Below, in pieces: positions 1 to 10,111 of a stretch of 54,498 bases of DNA. Each line of letters begins with the position of its first letter. Positions within the stretch are counted from its first letter, which is position 1. This DNA is from Prorocentrum cordatum (taxonomy: Eukaryota; Sar; Dinophyceae; Prorocentrales; Prorocentraceae), in NCBI GenBank assembly GCA_963575745.1, contig CAUYUJ010015504.1, positions 1,535,466 through 1,589,963 on the forward strand, written 5' to 3'. The notes beneath the pieces were generated by a model. The model had not been told where the DNA came from and ran no database searches. It saw only the letters and a program-made list of their open reading frames with translations. The position numbers and the translations under genes are program-made.

Positions 1-227
1 ACAGCTTTCGGGCCCAAACAGCTCTCCCAGGAACCGAAATGAGGAGGGAGCAGGAGGAGGAGGAGGAGGAGGGGGAGGAACCGTGGAAGGAGGGGGCATG
101 GAGGCAGGGAGAAAAGGGGTGATTGGGGGCGGCGGAAGGGATGAAGGAACGTGCTGAGGGAACTCAGGGCCCACTCGGGCCCACGTCCGCTGATGTTTTT
201 TTTCTCGCCGTAGTGTTGCAGCAGCTG
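1..227. other. purine-rich stretch downstream of the first gene
   Basis: A short GGA-rich tract sits near positions 50-75, and the rest is unremarkable. It lies 3' of the minus-strand transposase-like gene that ends at 228. I see no coding signal or RNA gene here. Confidence 0.5.
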
Positions 228-546
228 TCAGCCCACAGTGGGAATTCGGTGTTGCGCTAGCTTGCGACGCTTCTTCCAACGTTTCTGTACGAAGGAAGTC
301 CACCTCTGGAAGGTCCTAGCGGAGCTTTGCTTCCGATGCGTCGCCCTACCTACTTTCTTAAACTTCCCGAGGAAATCCTCACCCTGGAAGCACGAAGTTT
401 TTGCGGGGTTCAATTGCGACCGAGGGAGCTCCTTGACCGCATGGTCGAAGTAATGCATTTTAGGCCTCGTGTTCCACAAGAATTCGTTTCTACCCCAAGC
501 TCGCCAGGCCAGGTAGTGGCAAGTCGTCAGATAAGCATTCCCTGCA
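228..546 (-). CDS. terminal exon of a transposase-derived-type gene
   Basis: This is the 3' exon of a two-exon gene whose larger exon is at about 905-2180. The open frame runs from just after a TTCTGCAG|G acceptor near 547 to a TGA at 228-230. It reads NAYLTTCHYLAWRAWG, then NEFLWNTRPKMHYFDHAV, a cluster rich in aromatic and basic residues, then a GEDFLGKFKKVGRATH segment. A tract of the form W-x-RPK-x-H-x-F-x-H followed by ED and a basic helix is, from memory, the conserved C-terminal signature of a large dinoflagellate family that looks transposase-derived. No catalytic assignment is possible. The tail ends in a KRWKKRRK basic patch, which could bind nucleic acid or direct nuclear import. 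The exon has no ATG of its own and depends on splicing. Confidence 0.6.
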
Positions 547-904
547 GAAGTCGGTGATTCAGTATCCTCCAGCCAGAGACCCTGTCGGTCTAGACTGTGT
601 AGATGCTCTGCTGCAGCCCAGGCGCACGCGACAGCAGCTTTCTCCTTTCGGCTGGGGATGGGGGAGAAGCAGGACAGTGCAGGTCAGCATTCTTGGCCCT
701 CAGCCTATCCTCTCCTCCTCGAGGGTTCCCCCCTCTCAGAGGGGGGCGAGGAAGGAGGGGGGAGGAGGGCCAAGAGAGCTAACCTGATCTGTTTTCTTCC
801 TCCGACAAGTAGGGGGGAGGGAAAGGGATGGCGAGCTGAAGTTGCGAGTAGGGCAGGGGGGACAAGAGAGAGAACGAAGGAGGATGGGTGAGGAAGAGGA
901 GGTG
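547..904 (-). other. probable intron
   Basis: This separates two minus-strand exons that continue one protein family. On the plus strand it is G-rich, with runs such as GGGGGGCGAGGAAGGAGGGG around 733-752. The acceptor at 547 is TTCTGCAG followed by G. The donor near 905 is not a clear GT; dinoflagellate introns are known to use GC and GA donors too. Exact ends are uncertain by a few bases at the donor. Confidence 0.45.
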
Positions 905-2180
905 GGCGAGGTCTCCTCAAGTGTATCTGCTTTCATAGAGCTTGCAACGTGGGCGAGGTAATACACGATGTGCTTCATCCTGGCAGCTTTGACGCGGCTA
1001 GACATGCACGGAAACGTAATGTTTAAATTGAGGCGTTCGAGTCCAAGCGCAGAGACCGTAAAGCAATCAAAACCTGGTTTTTCACCGTGCAGCCCAGCAT
1101 CGCTCATGTACGTTTCGAAATCCAGGAACAGAAGACGGAGTGCATCTGGCTTGCCATCAGAAAGTATATCTCTTTCGTTTTGAAGCCATGATTCCAGGGA
1201 CCCATTCATAACCCAGAACACTATAAGACTTGCCGTGAAATCTCTAAGAATACCTAGGTGCAGCGTGTGCATAAAATCTCGCCAGATTTGGTCGAGCGTC
1301 AGACACAGCAGACTCATCCACGGACTCAGAAATCCGAATCTCCGTTCGTAATCAACGAAAACTGAATGACTCATCTGTGTCAAGCGCCACGGAGCTTGCT
1401 CTGAAAAGTTCATATACGACATTGCGGCGTCTGCCTTCGGGAACATGTTCTGGGCCAGACATTTCTCACAGAGCAAGGTGCACTTATACCACCTCCGGAA
1501 ACCATGCAGCTCCTTCCGGGCTTTCGCGTCCGCTTCCATGCCCACTACAGAGGCACGCCAACCGTCTGCCAGAAGCTCACCTGCATACAGCTTCCGAATG
1601 GTTCCAGCAGGAAATTCCTCGCCCGTGAAACCCTTCTCAGGCCAGAGCCCCGACCACATGCAATCCAGGCTCCACTTAAAGAATGCTGCTACTTCGCCAC
1701 TGATAATATTCATGTGTTCTGCGCCCTGGACCCAATCAGCATCTATGTGGCACACGGGGAATACCCTGTCGTAAACGCTGCCGTTAGTCACTGTGACGGC
1801 GTGCATCGACCACGCTAGGAATTCAGCATTGTTGTATACTTCAGCCCCATCGAAGTGCAAACCAATTGGGATCGCACGTGCGAGCTCATCCTTGCTGAGT
1901 TTGGCGGCAGGGTGTTCCTGGTAGGGTTGGGCCTCATCTGGCCGATATGGGGCGGGGCCAACTTTTTTATCCCAGCAGTCCTTGAACGATGGTGCATCGA
2001 CAGCTCGCTCCCAGAAAGCTGGTATTGACCCCGCCCCATCTCGGCCGAAGAGGCTGATGTCCCGCTGCAAAGGGCCCGCGTGCCAAACCTCATGCGCAGG
2101 AAAACTCGTTCTGTGATCTGCACCAGGGCCACCCCATTTGCACAACGGCCACGTGATGCAAACAAAAGGAGGACGTGGAG
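905..2180 (-). CDS. main exon of a transposase-derived-type gene
   Basis: About 420 residues stay open without low complexity and have a normal amino-acid mix, unlike the repeats around them. Visible blocks in order are: IPIGLHFDGAEVYNNAEF (an I-P-x-x-L-H-x-D-G motif), a Trp-rich middle with FKWSLDCMWSGLWPEKGF, a CTLLCEKC zinc-ligand pair, QIWRDFMHTLHLGILRDF (an acidic residue before H-x-L-H), and VYYLAHVASSMKADTLEE at the splice end. The order (C-x2-C, then D/H blocks, then the RPK-x-H exon) fits a family I associate with domesticated or degenerate DDE-type transposases in dinoflagellates. That link is from memory, not from an alignment. The in-frame extension beyond about 2180 (a hydrophobic Pro/Leu stretch up to 2262) is probably intron or UTR. 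Confidence 0.55.
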
Positions 2181-2690
2181 GATCACAGAGGAAGAGGTCC
2201 AGGAGGAGGGACGGGGCAGGCGGATAGGCGACGAGGACGGAGAGGAAGAATAATGGCGCCATGTGCAGACAGGGCAGGCCAAGTGCAGTGGCGTTTCACT
2301 TTGGGGCCCGAGAACCGCGGAGAACCATTCGTGGGGACATAGCACTGCCACTTCTGTCGGGCACGGTGTTCTCTTGTTCCTTCGTTAGGGGTGCGAAGGA
2401 ATCGCAAGGCCCCAACCTTATCCCTTAAGGGGGGGTTCTGTTTTCAGGCGTGCCATCTAAGTGGCATATTTGATCAGGGTGTTTTTATATTTTTTCAGGG
2501 GTGCCGTCTAAGGGGGGGGGGGTCTCAAGGCTCTGACGTTCGCCCTTAAGCTCGCCTCGGTTTCAATGTCAGCTTGATAGTGTAATTGGCCAACGCGTTG
2601 TGGTTCCACCTCGAGAAAGCTGCATGCATATCCCTCTCCACATTCGATATCCACTTGCCGTTGCACCCGCTCTTGGCGTAATCGTTGAGC
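2181..2690. other. non-coding stretch with a short direct repeat
   Basis: No convincing exon is seen. Two copies of a motif of about 21 bases (core TTTTCAGG.GTGCC.TCTAAG) lie at 2441-2461 and 2493-2513, 52 bases apart. The second is followed by a G9-G10 run. Confidence 0.45.
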
Positions 2691-2843
2691 TCAGTACCAG
2701 CGCATTCTGGGGGTCGGGCGCTTCGGCTGATATTCTACACCCCTCCTGGGCCCATCCTCGCCCCCTCCTTCCGACCCCATCCCATCCTCTCTCTTGGATC
2801 GGTTTCGGGCCCGCGGGCCTGCCCCCCCGACGATGCGCCTGAC

Positions 2844-3125
2844 CTTCCGGCAGGCCCGAGCTGCCACCACCATTGGCATCCCCTGACCCACCTCTTCCAT
2901 GACGAAATCACAGAATTCGTCGAGGTGCTCCCGTGACTTCCTCGTCAGAGGGGCGCGATCATTTGGCAATCGACATCCCGTGATCGGACAACGTCGCAGC
3001 AAATGTGGTGGCGTGCGAGAAGCATATCTGCAGACATGCTCGCTCATCCGCCCTATCGGCTGCAACGTGGTCAGATCAGGACCTCGACCGATTGGCAAAC
3101 GAACGCAAGATAGGTGCGGCGGTCC
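2844..3125 (-). CDS. possible upstream exon, unknown function
   Basis: An open minus-strand frame with sensible composition includes RKSREHLDEFCDFVMEEV and GMPMVVAARACRKVRRI. It reaches a good donor, GGAAG|GTCAGG, with the intron starting at 2843. It could be a 5' exon of the transposase-like gene downstream (905-2180), since strand and spacing fit. No conserved domain was recognised. The 5' boundary is a guess. A cysteine-containing stretch (HLLRRCPITGC) might bind metal, but this is weak. Confidence 0.3.
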
Positions 3126-3189
3126 TCTTGCTGGGCCGAGGGGGGCTCGAACATGCCTTCGACATGTAACCCGGCGCGGGGCAAGCTGA

Positions 3190-3360
3190 GGAACGAGAGA
3201 ACACGGGTGAGACGCAAGAGGACGGCGGCGGGGGGAGGCAGGGATGGGAGGAGGGCGAGGGCGACGGGACGGTGGATGAAGAGGGAGGAGGAGGGGGAGG
3301 AGGAGGAGGAGAAGGAGGAAGAGGAGGTGGAGGCACGAGGAGTAGAAGGATGGTAGGAAG
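3190..3360 (+). repeat. GGA-type purine microsatellite
   Basis: Degenerate GGA/GAGGAG tract on the plus strand. It lies about 80 bases before an oppositely skewed pyrimidine tract at 3435-3570. Confidence 0.7.
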
Positions 3361-3434
3361 GCAGGAGGAGGAATCCAAATAGTCAGGGAAACACGTGGGC
3401 AGCCAGCGCAGCTTCTTCAACTAATCCTTCTATC

Positions 3435-3570
3435 TCTGTTCATGTCCCTCTCTCTCCCTCCCCCTCGTTCTCTCTCTCTCTCTCTCTCTACTCTCTGTCT
3501 ATTGTTCCCCGTCTCCCTGCCGTTCTCTTTGTTTCTCTCTCTCTCTCTCTCTCGCTCTCTTTCACTCTCC
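3435..3570 (+). repeat. (TC)n microsatellite, two blocks
   Basis: Two nearly pure CT dinucleotide blocks (about 3468-3490 and 3534-3556) sit inside a wider pyrimidine-rich tract. Peptides translated from either strand are simple Ser/Leu or Arg/Glu repeats and are not genes. Confidence 0.85.
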
Positions 3571-3639
3571 CCCCACAAATGTCTGACCAGCCCCTGCTTC
3601 TGCATGATAATTCAGCTGGGGCGACGGATGTCACACAGC

Positions 3640-4058
3640 TTCGGCAGGCCCATCGTACCTGCGCGGCGCCGAGTTAGAGAGCGAGGGAAACGACAGCAAC
3701 AGCAAAGGGATGATACCTCCGCCCATCCACCACTTCCTCCCTCCTCTTCTCATCTCACTTGGCCCGAAGTCCCCATCCATTCCTTCACCTCACTCATCCT
3801 TCCCTCCCTCACCATCCTCTCCTCATCTCGTCCTCCCCTCTCCTTTTTCCCATGCGTTCAGCGCCCAGGAAGCCCCTGGAAGTCCCAAAGTGTCCCGATG
3901 CCATTGGGGTTGTCGAGGCGGGCCCAGCTGCGGCGACGAGAATTCCTTGGGGGTGACCCAACAGCCCAAACGTGAGATCGGCAAGATAGCGATGGTCATC
4001 AGCTCGCGCCCGCAAGCCGCGGGTCTTTGCAGAAGTACAGTGCCCTAGTGCCCTAGCC
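3640..4058. other. CT-rich spacer without genes
   Basis: Pyrimidine-rich DNA on the plus strand, especially 3720-3850. Open frames exist on both strands but give only Pro/Ser-rich peptides without recognisable domains. Confidence 0.5.
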
Positions 4059-4380
4059 GTGCAGCGTTGTTGTTGCGACCGTTGCTCCTCCTGCCGCTGC
4101 TGCTGCCTTGTTCCTTCTGCCACTGCCGCTGCTCCTATTGCCGTCGCTGCTGTTGTTGTTGATGCAGCTGCTGATGTTGGTTATGTTGTTGCTGCTGCTG
4201 CTGCTGATGTTTGCATGGTTGTATTTGCTGTTGCTGTTGCTTTCAATGACGTTGTTGCTGTTGCTTTGCTATTGCTGCAGTTGCTGCTGTTCCTGCTGTA
4301 GCTGCTTCTGCTGGTGCTGAGGTTGCTGATGCAACTGCTGAAAATATTGCTGCTGTTGCTGCTTTTGCCGCTGCCATCGG
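4059..4380 (+). repeat. degenerate CTG/TTG triplet array
   Basis: About 320 bases are dominated by GCTGCTGTTG-type triplets, with a purer core near 4185-4210. Translations are Leu-, Ala- or Val-rich in every frame, which marks it as repeat-driven rather than coding. Confidence 0.8.
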
Positions 4381-4514
4381 CGACTCATGTCTGGTCGCGC
4401 TGGCACGGCCCGCCAGGGCCTCCATCCTCATTTGCGATCCTGGCAGAAGAGGGGGCAGAGGAGCGGGAGAGGAAGAGAGGCGAGGAGCAGGAGAAGGAGG
4501 GGGAGTGAGAGAAG

Positions 4515-5815
4515 GAAGTCTGGTCCTTCTTCCTCATCTTCCGGGCGGGCGCCGGCGCCTCCTCAACCTCTGCTTCCTCCTCGTCTTCACTGTCCTCCTC
4601 ACTTTCGTCCTTTTTCTTGCCCATGACGGTCTTGCCACTGTTCTTGTCCTTCTTGCGCTTCGGGTCGGGTTCATCATCAGCCACAGCAGTCATTTTCTTT
4701 TTCTTCGGGTCGAGGTGCTTCCCGAATGCTTTTGCCACGGGCGTGAACACCTCTTTGTACCACTTCAGCATGTCATCCACGGAAAGCTTCTCGGCCCTGA
4801 AATCCTTTTCCAGGTTGATCTCGTCTTTAGAAAGCTTGGTGCGCAGGGTGTCGTAGATCCCGCCCATCTTCTTAACGTGCTCGTCAGGCTGCTTACTCGC
4901 TTCTTCGGCCAAGGGCTCATCCTTCAACCTTTGCTTTGCCTTGCTTGCGTCGCCCAGGTTGGTGGTGATCTCTTTCATCAATGTCTTCGCCGCCTCCGCG
5001 GGCTCCAGCGCAACAACTACTTTGTTGCCATCCTTATCCTTGTCGGCCTTCTTTCGCTCGCCTTTGCCCTTCGCCTCTTCGGGGGTGACGCCGAGATCGC
5101 AGCCCTCGTGGCCCTCGCCGTCCAACAACCCCTCGAGCATCTCCTCGGCGCGCTCACCCTCAAAGTCGGCCGTGCACTTTGCCTCCATGCCACTCTCGAC
5201 GATGTCTATATCCTCCAAGGTCGGGTCGATCTCCACCTGGTAGCGGTTCTCCTCCTCGTCATTCGGGAACAGTTTGTCCTTCCTCCAGGTACCTTCTTTC
5301 TTTGCCACTGCAATTATTGTTTTGACCTTCTCGGCCGTGTACCCGAGCTTACTCTTAAGGTCCCTGGGTTTCATGAACACTTTGACGCTGGCCGCCTTTT
5401 TCTGGTGAGCTCGCCGCTTCAGGAAGGTAATGTGCACTTTCGCTTTGTCCTCATTATGATTCATCCACACCTTGAACACATCTTCTTTGTCTTCACCCTT
5501 CAGGCTTTTGGGATACTTTGGCGAGGTGAACCACCGATGAAAACGCATCTTCCTGCGGTGCATATCTTTCTCGTCTTCATCTTTAGCTCTCTTTTTCTTA
5601 TCTGGCCCCTGGTCCGCCTTCGAAACCATCGGCTGCGAGGCAGCCAGCGCGGGCACTTTGCACCGCGCTTTGCCCACAACTTTATGTTTCACCTCTGGCG
5701 CCTCCTCCTCATCCTCTGAGTCTTCCTCGTCCTCGGCCTCCTCACTTTCCTCTTCCTCCTCTTCTTCGTCGGTGCCGCCGTCAGCATCATCATCACTGGT
5801 CTTCGTGCTTTTGCC
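4515..5815 (-). CDS. lysine/glutamate-rich protein, unknown function
   Basis: The open frame extends upstream of any ATG into an acidic run (T-S-D-D-D-A-D-G-G-T-D-E-E then E-rich) to about 5815. This is therefore an internal exon, not a gene start. In order it holds: an acidic N-terminal stretch; a basic patch DKKKRAKDEDEKDMHRRK; a folded-looking core with FKVWMNHNEDKAKVHITF, MKPRDLKSKLGYTAEKVK and EGTWRKDKLFPNDEEENRY; then a long Lys/Glu-rich coil-prone half ending in KKDESEEDSEDEEE and APAPARKMRKK. The W-M-x-N-N-x-x-W/K-A-K-V core resembles a lineage-specific dinoflagellate family I recognise only by pattern. The acidic and basic tracts suggest a nuclear or nucleic-acid-associated protein, which is inference. 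Ser-rich translation below about 4515 probably lies past the donor. Confidence 0.55.
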
Positions 5816-6015
5816 AGCGCCAGCATTGCGCGGTCGAGATGGGCAGGGGAATGTAGAGACATGTAGGAGAGAACAGTCGGGGCCTTGAAAAAGGAACCCT
5901 TTTCGTTGGGGGGGGGCTCCGATTTACTTAAGTGTTTCGCAGTTTGCCTCAGGTTGTCCTTATGTTTTCGATCGCAAATCGAAGTTTAACTTATGGAAAA
6001 AAGGAGCCTCGTTCC

Positions 6016-6240
6016 TTATTTAGGGTTCCTTAGGTCAACGCCCCGACTGTAAGAGAAATCCTGCAAGACGGTGCGCATCTCGTCGTCGATCGACGTGGCC
6101 ACGGACGGGGCTGGCGACTCCTTCGGGGGGGGGGTATCTCTCTTCTCATCCACATGGAGCCGCAGGACCCCCTTCTCATCAGGCTTTGGCGGCGCGCCGA
6201 GGGCAGCATGGGGGGGGGGAGGGCGCTGAGAACTTCGCCG
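6016..6240 (-). CDS. possible terminal exon, unknown function
   Basis: A short minus-strand frame ends in a stop at 6016 and contains DEKGVLRLHVDEKRDT and SIDDEMRTVLQDFSYSRGV. Composition is balanced, unlike the flanking G-runs. It may belong to the Lys-rich exon at 6500-6848, just upstream on the same strand. No domain is recognised. Confidence 0.3.
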   Translation of the reverse strand, partial: RRSSQRPPPPHAALGAPPKPDEKGVLRLHVDEKRDTPPPKESPAPSVATSIDDEMRTVLQDFSYSRGVDLRNPK

Positions 6241-6248
6241 AAGCATGG

Positions 6249-6288
6249 GGTGCTTCTTAGATTCCCCATGGGGCATCTAAGAAGCACC
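6249..6288. repeat. 40-bp near-perfect palindrome
   Basis: The two 20-base arms pair with a single mismatch around a CCCCATGGGG centre (arm start GGTGCTTCTTAGAT). As DNA it could extrude a cruciform, and as RNA it would form a hairpin with almost no loop. Confidence 0.85.
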
Positions 6289-6499
6289 TGCTGAGTTTTT
6301 GGGACCCCCATGGGGCTTGTTATCGCCACCCCCATTCCGCCTTTCAGACCCCCCTCCCCCGACGCATCCCATACCCCCCCGATGCGCCGCCAAAGTGAAG
6401 AGGGGAGGCGAGCGAGGGGATGAGGACAGGTGGGATGGAGTGCAAGGAACGAGGATGAGCTCGAGGAGAAGAAGGCACAGTCGGTCAAGGCGGGGGAGA

Positions 6500-6848
6500 G
6501 GCAGGAGGTGGGAGTGCATCGCGATTTCCGACCGAAGCTCCTCGCACGCAGGCTTTATCGCTCTGTCCAAAGGTGCGATCGGAGAGACCAAGGCTTGCTT
6601 CTTTGGGTTGGTCTTCGCCACGTCGCTCATAGCTTCAAGCATGCCACCGTCCTTTTCCTTCATCTGCTTTTTTTCTCTTTCTTCAGCTCTTTTTTGCGTT
6701 GCTTCTTCTCTTTCTTTTTCTGTGCTTTCTGCTCTTTCTTTGCTTGCTTCTCTGCCTGCTTCGCTAGCTTCTGCTCGGCCTTCGTCTTCTCAGCGCTGGA
6801 TGCCGCAGCGGAGGCCGCAGCCGCGGCTCGCCCCATGCTTGCGCACAA
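6500..6848 (-). CDS. Ala/Lys-rich exon with probable frameshift
   Basis: The 5' half reads MGRAAAAASAAASSAEKTKA followed by a Lys/Gln-rich helix (KQAEKQAKKEQKAQKKKEKK), a strongly charged coiled-coil-prone segment. It stops just after the T7 run at 6668-6674 (A7 on the coding strand). A one-base change there continues into a second good frame, KEKDGGMLEAMSDVAKTNPK followed by ELRSEIAMHSHL. It probably belongs with the Lys/Glu-rich exon at 4515-5815 on the same strand. Function is unknown. The frame break is either decay or a homopolymer error. Confidence 0.4.
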
Positions 6849-6899
6849 AACTGCGCCGTCGATGGCGTTCCCGGGGCAGCCGCGACAATCGGGCTGAAG

Positions 6900-7540
6900 A
6901 ATGGCAGCGGACCCCCTCCCCCTGGGCGCTGAGAAGTCGAGCAGGGCAAATGGTGGCAGAAGGGAGGGGGGGGCCAGAGACCAGTCTTACATTGTTTGCA
7001 GGGGAACGCCTGATCACGCGTTCCCACGCCTGATTCACGCTTTCCCACGCCTGATTTTGGAGCCGCTCGCACGGAAAAAAAATCAGTTGACAAGAAAATC
7101 TGCATGCGTCACCGTGTTGCCGCAGGGTCTCGGCGCATCTCGGCACCCCCCCTCGAGTGACGTCAGGCTTCTTCCAGACCCCCTGGACAGGGCGGAGAGG
7201 GCAGGAGGAGGCTACAAGGCGAGGGGAGGAGGGAGAAGGAGGGAGTGGGAGGGAGGAGGTTCCAGGCGGAGGTTGAGGGGGGAGGGGAGAGGGGGGGGGA
7301 GGGGGGACCCAGAGGAGAAGGGGGGACCCAGAGGAGAAGGGGGATGCCTCCCTACATGTACTGGGCATCTGACTCGGTTTCTGGCACACTATGACATTCC
7401 TCGCTGCCATGGCCAGACGCAGCTCGAGACACCGACCAACATCGCCCCTCTGGGAACGTCATCAGCCGTCTCAGCATCGCCCTCACCCGCCCCATCTCCC
7501 TCATCCTCTTCCTCCTGCTACTCCGCTGCAGCATCAATCA
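6900..7540. other. GA-rich spacer with short tandem duplications
   Basis: It contains three copies of a CACGCCTGATT motif at about 7007-7055, a purine-rich tract at 7195-7345, and an exact 19-base tandem duplication (GGGGACCCAGAGGAGAAGG) near 7305-7345. No exon is recognised. Confidence 0.5.
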
Positions 7541-7878
7541 CCATCCTCATCCTGCTCCTCCTCCTCATTCTCCTGCTCCTCCTCCTCATCATCCTCCCCA
7601 TCCTATCCGTCATTTATCCCATTCGCATCCGCCCGGGGAGGGTCGTCGGTCGGGCGAGAGAAGCAGGGCGCATGGCAGGGCGCACTCTTCAGACGTAGGG
7701 CTCCCACTTGACCTAGGCGCGCCGATCGGGCACGGGCGAGCTGGTTGGGAGTGCGAGGGCTTCTGAGAAGTAGGGTTAGGTTCGGACCACCGAGAACAGG
7801 CATCAATGTCGCACAGTTTCAAGATCGAGTTTCCAGGCACCCTTCGCACCCTGCCCAAGATCCGAAGACCTCGAACAT

Positions 7879-7933
7879 CCTTGGCTTCCTTTCGAACATC
7901 CTGAGGCTCAGGATGTTCGAACGGAAGCCAAGG
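7879..7933. repeat. long hairpin, 27-bp arms, one-base loop
   Basis: The left arm (7879-7905) and right arm (7907-7933) are reverse complements with one mismatch, centred on CTGAGGCTCAG. The arm sequence (CCTTGGCTTCC.TTCGAACA) also supplies the ATGTTC-type motif that recurs, decayed, in the tandem array just downstream. Confidence 0.85.
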
Positions 7934-8290
7934 ACCTCGAGAGACCTCACTATGTAGGAAGACATCAATATGTTCTGAATAAACCCCTGCTCACGATCTG
8001 AAGGCCCCCAGGTGTTCAACAGGACGCCTACAGGAAGACATCAAAATGCTCAAACGAAAGACCTCAATGCGCTCAGAAGGAAGCCCTACTAAAAATGCGA
8101 AAACCTCCAGATGCTCAAACGAGCGCCCAGGACATCAAGAAGACTGCATAATGATCACAAAGAAGACCTCAAGACGTTCAAACGGACTCCCTGCACAAAC
8201 TCCTAAGACCTTTCAACGTTCATAATGTTCAAAAGGAAGGCGTCAAGACATTATGACCCAAAGCAAGACACCATGACCTCAAAGGACCCC
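7934..8290 (+). repeat. degenerate minisatellite, unit about 30-35 bp
   Basis: Repeated variants of AAGACCTCAAGACGTTCAAA and AAGACATCAAAATGCTCAAA occur across the block, interrupted and diverged. No conserved reading frame is seen. It starts where the 7879-7933 hairpin ends. Confidence 0.6.
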
Positions 8291-9224
8291 AGGATCCCGA
8301 ACGCAGATGCGCCCCGCCGATGTGCGCCAGGACGTCATATAAATCAGGTTCGTTTCTGTCATGCCATCGTTTTGTGAAAACATATACTCACAACCCTAAC
8401 GCACTCATGGGAAATATCTCCCAAGGTGAATTCAAGAGGGCATCACGTTTCATCGTCGCATATGCACTGGACCAGCACATACTCATTCCTCTGTCGTTGG
8501 CAATGGAAGAGAAGACCACTTTAGTCTTCAAAAATCAAAATGCGCGTCCAGCGGCGATGCTCCTGCGAGGGCCCCAGCTCTTGCACGTCCTCACCCTTCC
8601 TTCGTCTCATCTCTGCTCTCCCCTTCTCTTCCCGCTTCCTCCCTTGTCATCGTCCTCTATCTTTCCCTCCTCCTCATCCGCTCCACCCTTCGCCACTCTT
8701 ATCCTGGTCCCCACCTTTTTCTGTTCCCACTATTTGTAATGCCCTCTCTCCTCCACCATCATCACACCTCGTCCTTCTGACCTTCAGCTTCCTCGTATTC
8801 ATCCCCCCATCCTCACTCATCCTTTTGTCCACATCCTCGTCCTCCTACCCTCCTTCGTCGAATCGCCCTAGTAGCGGGGCGCCGTCAGATAGCACGTGCA
8901 CGCTTAGGCACAGCTGGCGAGCAGAGCCCCCCACTCCCCAGATCCCCCTTCCCCTTGCCCATCTTGATCGCACCCTCCTCCCTTCCATATTCACCCTCTC
9001 TGCACCCCTTCACCCACCCCTTCTAGGGCTTGGTGCCTGCGCAGCGTAACGGCCAGGAGTTGCAGATGATTGCCACAAGTGAACCATACACCCACCATTG
9101 CGATTTATGTTTGCGATTGGCCCAGGGGGGGATCATGTCCCGAATGAAGTGGATCCCGACGCACCTTCCAGGACGCGCGACAAGTGGGGGTATGATTCAC
9201 ATGGCCTGAAGCAAGACCACGCGC
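8291..9224. other. gene-poor spacer
   Basis: A CT-rich block spans 8570-8870, and the rest has average composition. Open frames at 8320-8739 and 8540-9049 on the plus strand lack domains and are Ser/Pro-rich from the CT bias. Nothing else can be supported. Confidence 0.45.
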
Positions 9225-9496
9225 TCACAGCTGAACCTGCTTGCTAGCGCCCTGTACAGTCGTATCGGTCCACGTCGAGGCTTTCGCCTTCAGAGCCGCC
9301 AGCGCCTGACGAAGCGATACCTTGCCGGCGTCCATCCTCAAAGCCTGACGAGATGTCTTCACCTGCTTTGCGTTGTCCTTCCACAGGTGCGCCACTGCCT
9401 TGCCGAAGCGCATGGGGTAGGTCTGAGACGCCTCGGGGCTACAGAGGGGGGGGGCCCTTGATACCCCTGGCCACCTTGAGAAGGATGTTGTGCTAA
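9225..9496 (-). CDS. methyltransferase-like gene, exon 4 (terminal)
   Basis: Last exon of the gene on 11010-9225. It starts just after a CTCTTAG acceptor as HNILLKVARGIKGP. It continues in another frame after a run of nine G at 9446-9454 as SPEASQTYPMRFGKAVAHLW, and ends KASTWTDTTVQGASKQVQL and a TGA at 9225-9227. The A-S-Q-x-Y-P-x-x-F-G block is the usual closing motif of this dinoflagellate family, where it follows the catalytic-like domain. The two halves join only if the C9 run (coding strand) has one base too many or too few, so this exon carries either a frameshift or a homopolymer error. Confidence 0.6.
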
Positions 9497-9771
9497 GAGC
9501 TGGCCTTGAGAGCCGTCCGCTTCCCCTGAACTCTGCCACCTTCAAGTTTGTCGACCAGCGATGCACCCGATGGGGCTCCACCCGCCACTCTGATGACTCC
9601 TTTGGAAGACTAAAGTCTCCGAGGAGGGTCTCAGGGGGGTAGGGGTGCAATATTCTTTAGAGACGATTGTTGGGTCGTGGTTCCTCCTTCCTCTGTTATC
9701 CTCCGACCTCCCCCTGTCCATCCTCCACCTCATCATTGCTCCTCCTTATGGCGTAGCCCCTTATTATTCCA

Positions 9772-9912
9772 ACACCCTGGGTCTTGTAATCATGGATGTC
9801 GTGAATCCACGGCTGGCCGCTGTAGACCCATGTCGGTTTAGCAGTGTGGTGGCCAAAGTCCGCCATGTAGAACATGACCCGGTAGACTTTGATTTTCTTG
9901 CAGAGTTGCACC
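9772..9912 (-). CDS. methyltransferase-like gene, exon 3
   Basis: A short exon after a CGTCAG|G acceptor. It reads VQLCKKIKVYRVMFYMADFG, then HHTAKPTWVYSGQPWIHDIH. The M-x-x-F-G-H-x-x-x-K-P-T-x-x-Y-S pattern corresponds in position to the target-recognition side of a C5-methyltransferase-like fold and is highly characteristic of the family. The 3' boundary is uncertain by some tens of bases (after HDYKTQ). Confidence 0.65.
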
Positions 9913-10111
9913 TGACGTGCACCCCCTTATCTAGACCAACGTTGCAGGGCGACGAGGGCGAGGAGGGCGAGGGTCTGGAGGGCGGGGGGGACGAGAGGGG
10001 CTCCGAGGACGTGGAGAGATGCGAGGACGACGTGGGGGCAGGACGCCGATGACGACGACAACGACAACGACGAGGATTCGGAGCGCTTAACTGCAGCCGT
10101 AGTTCCCAACG

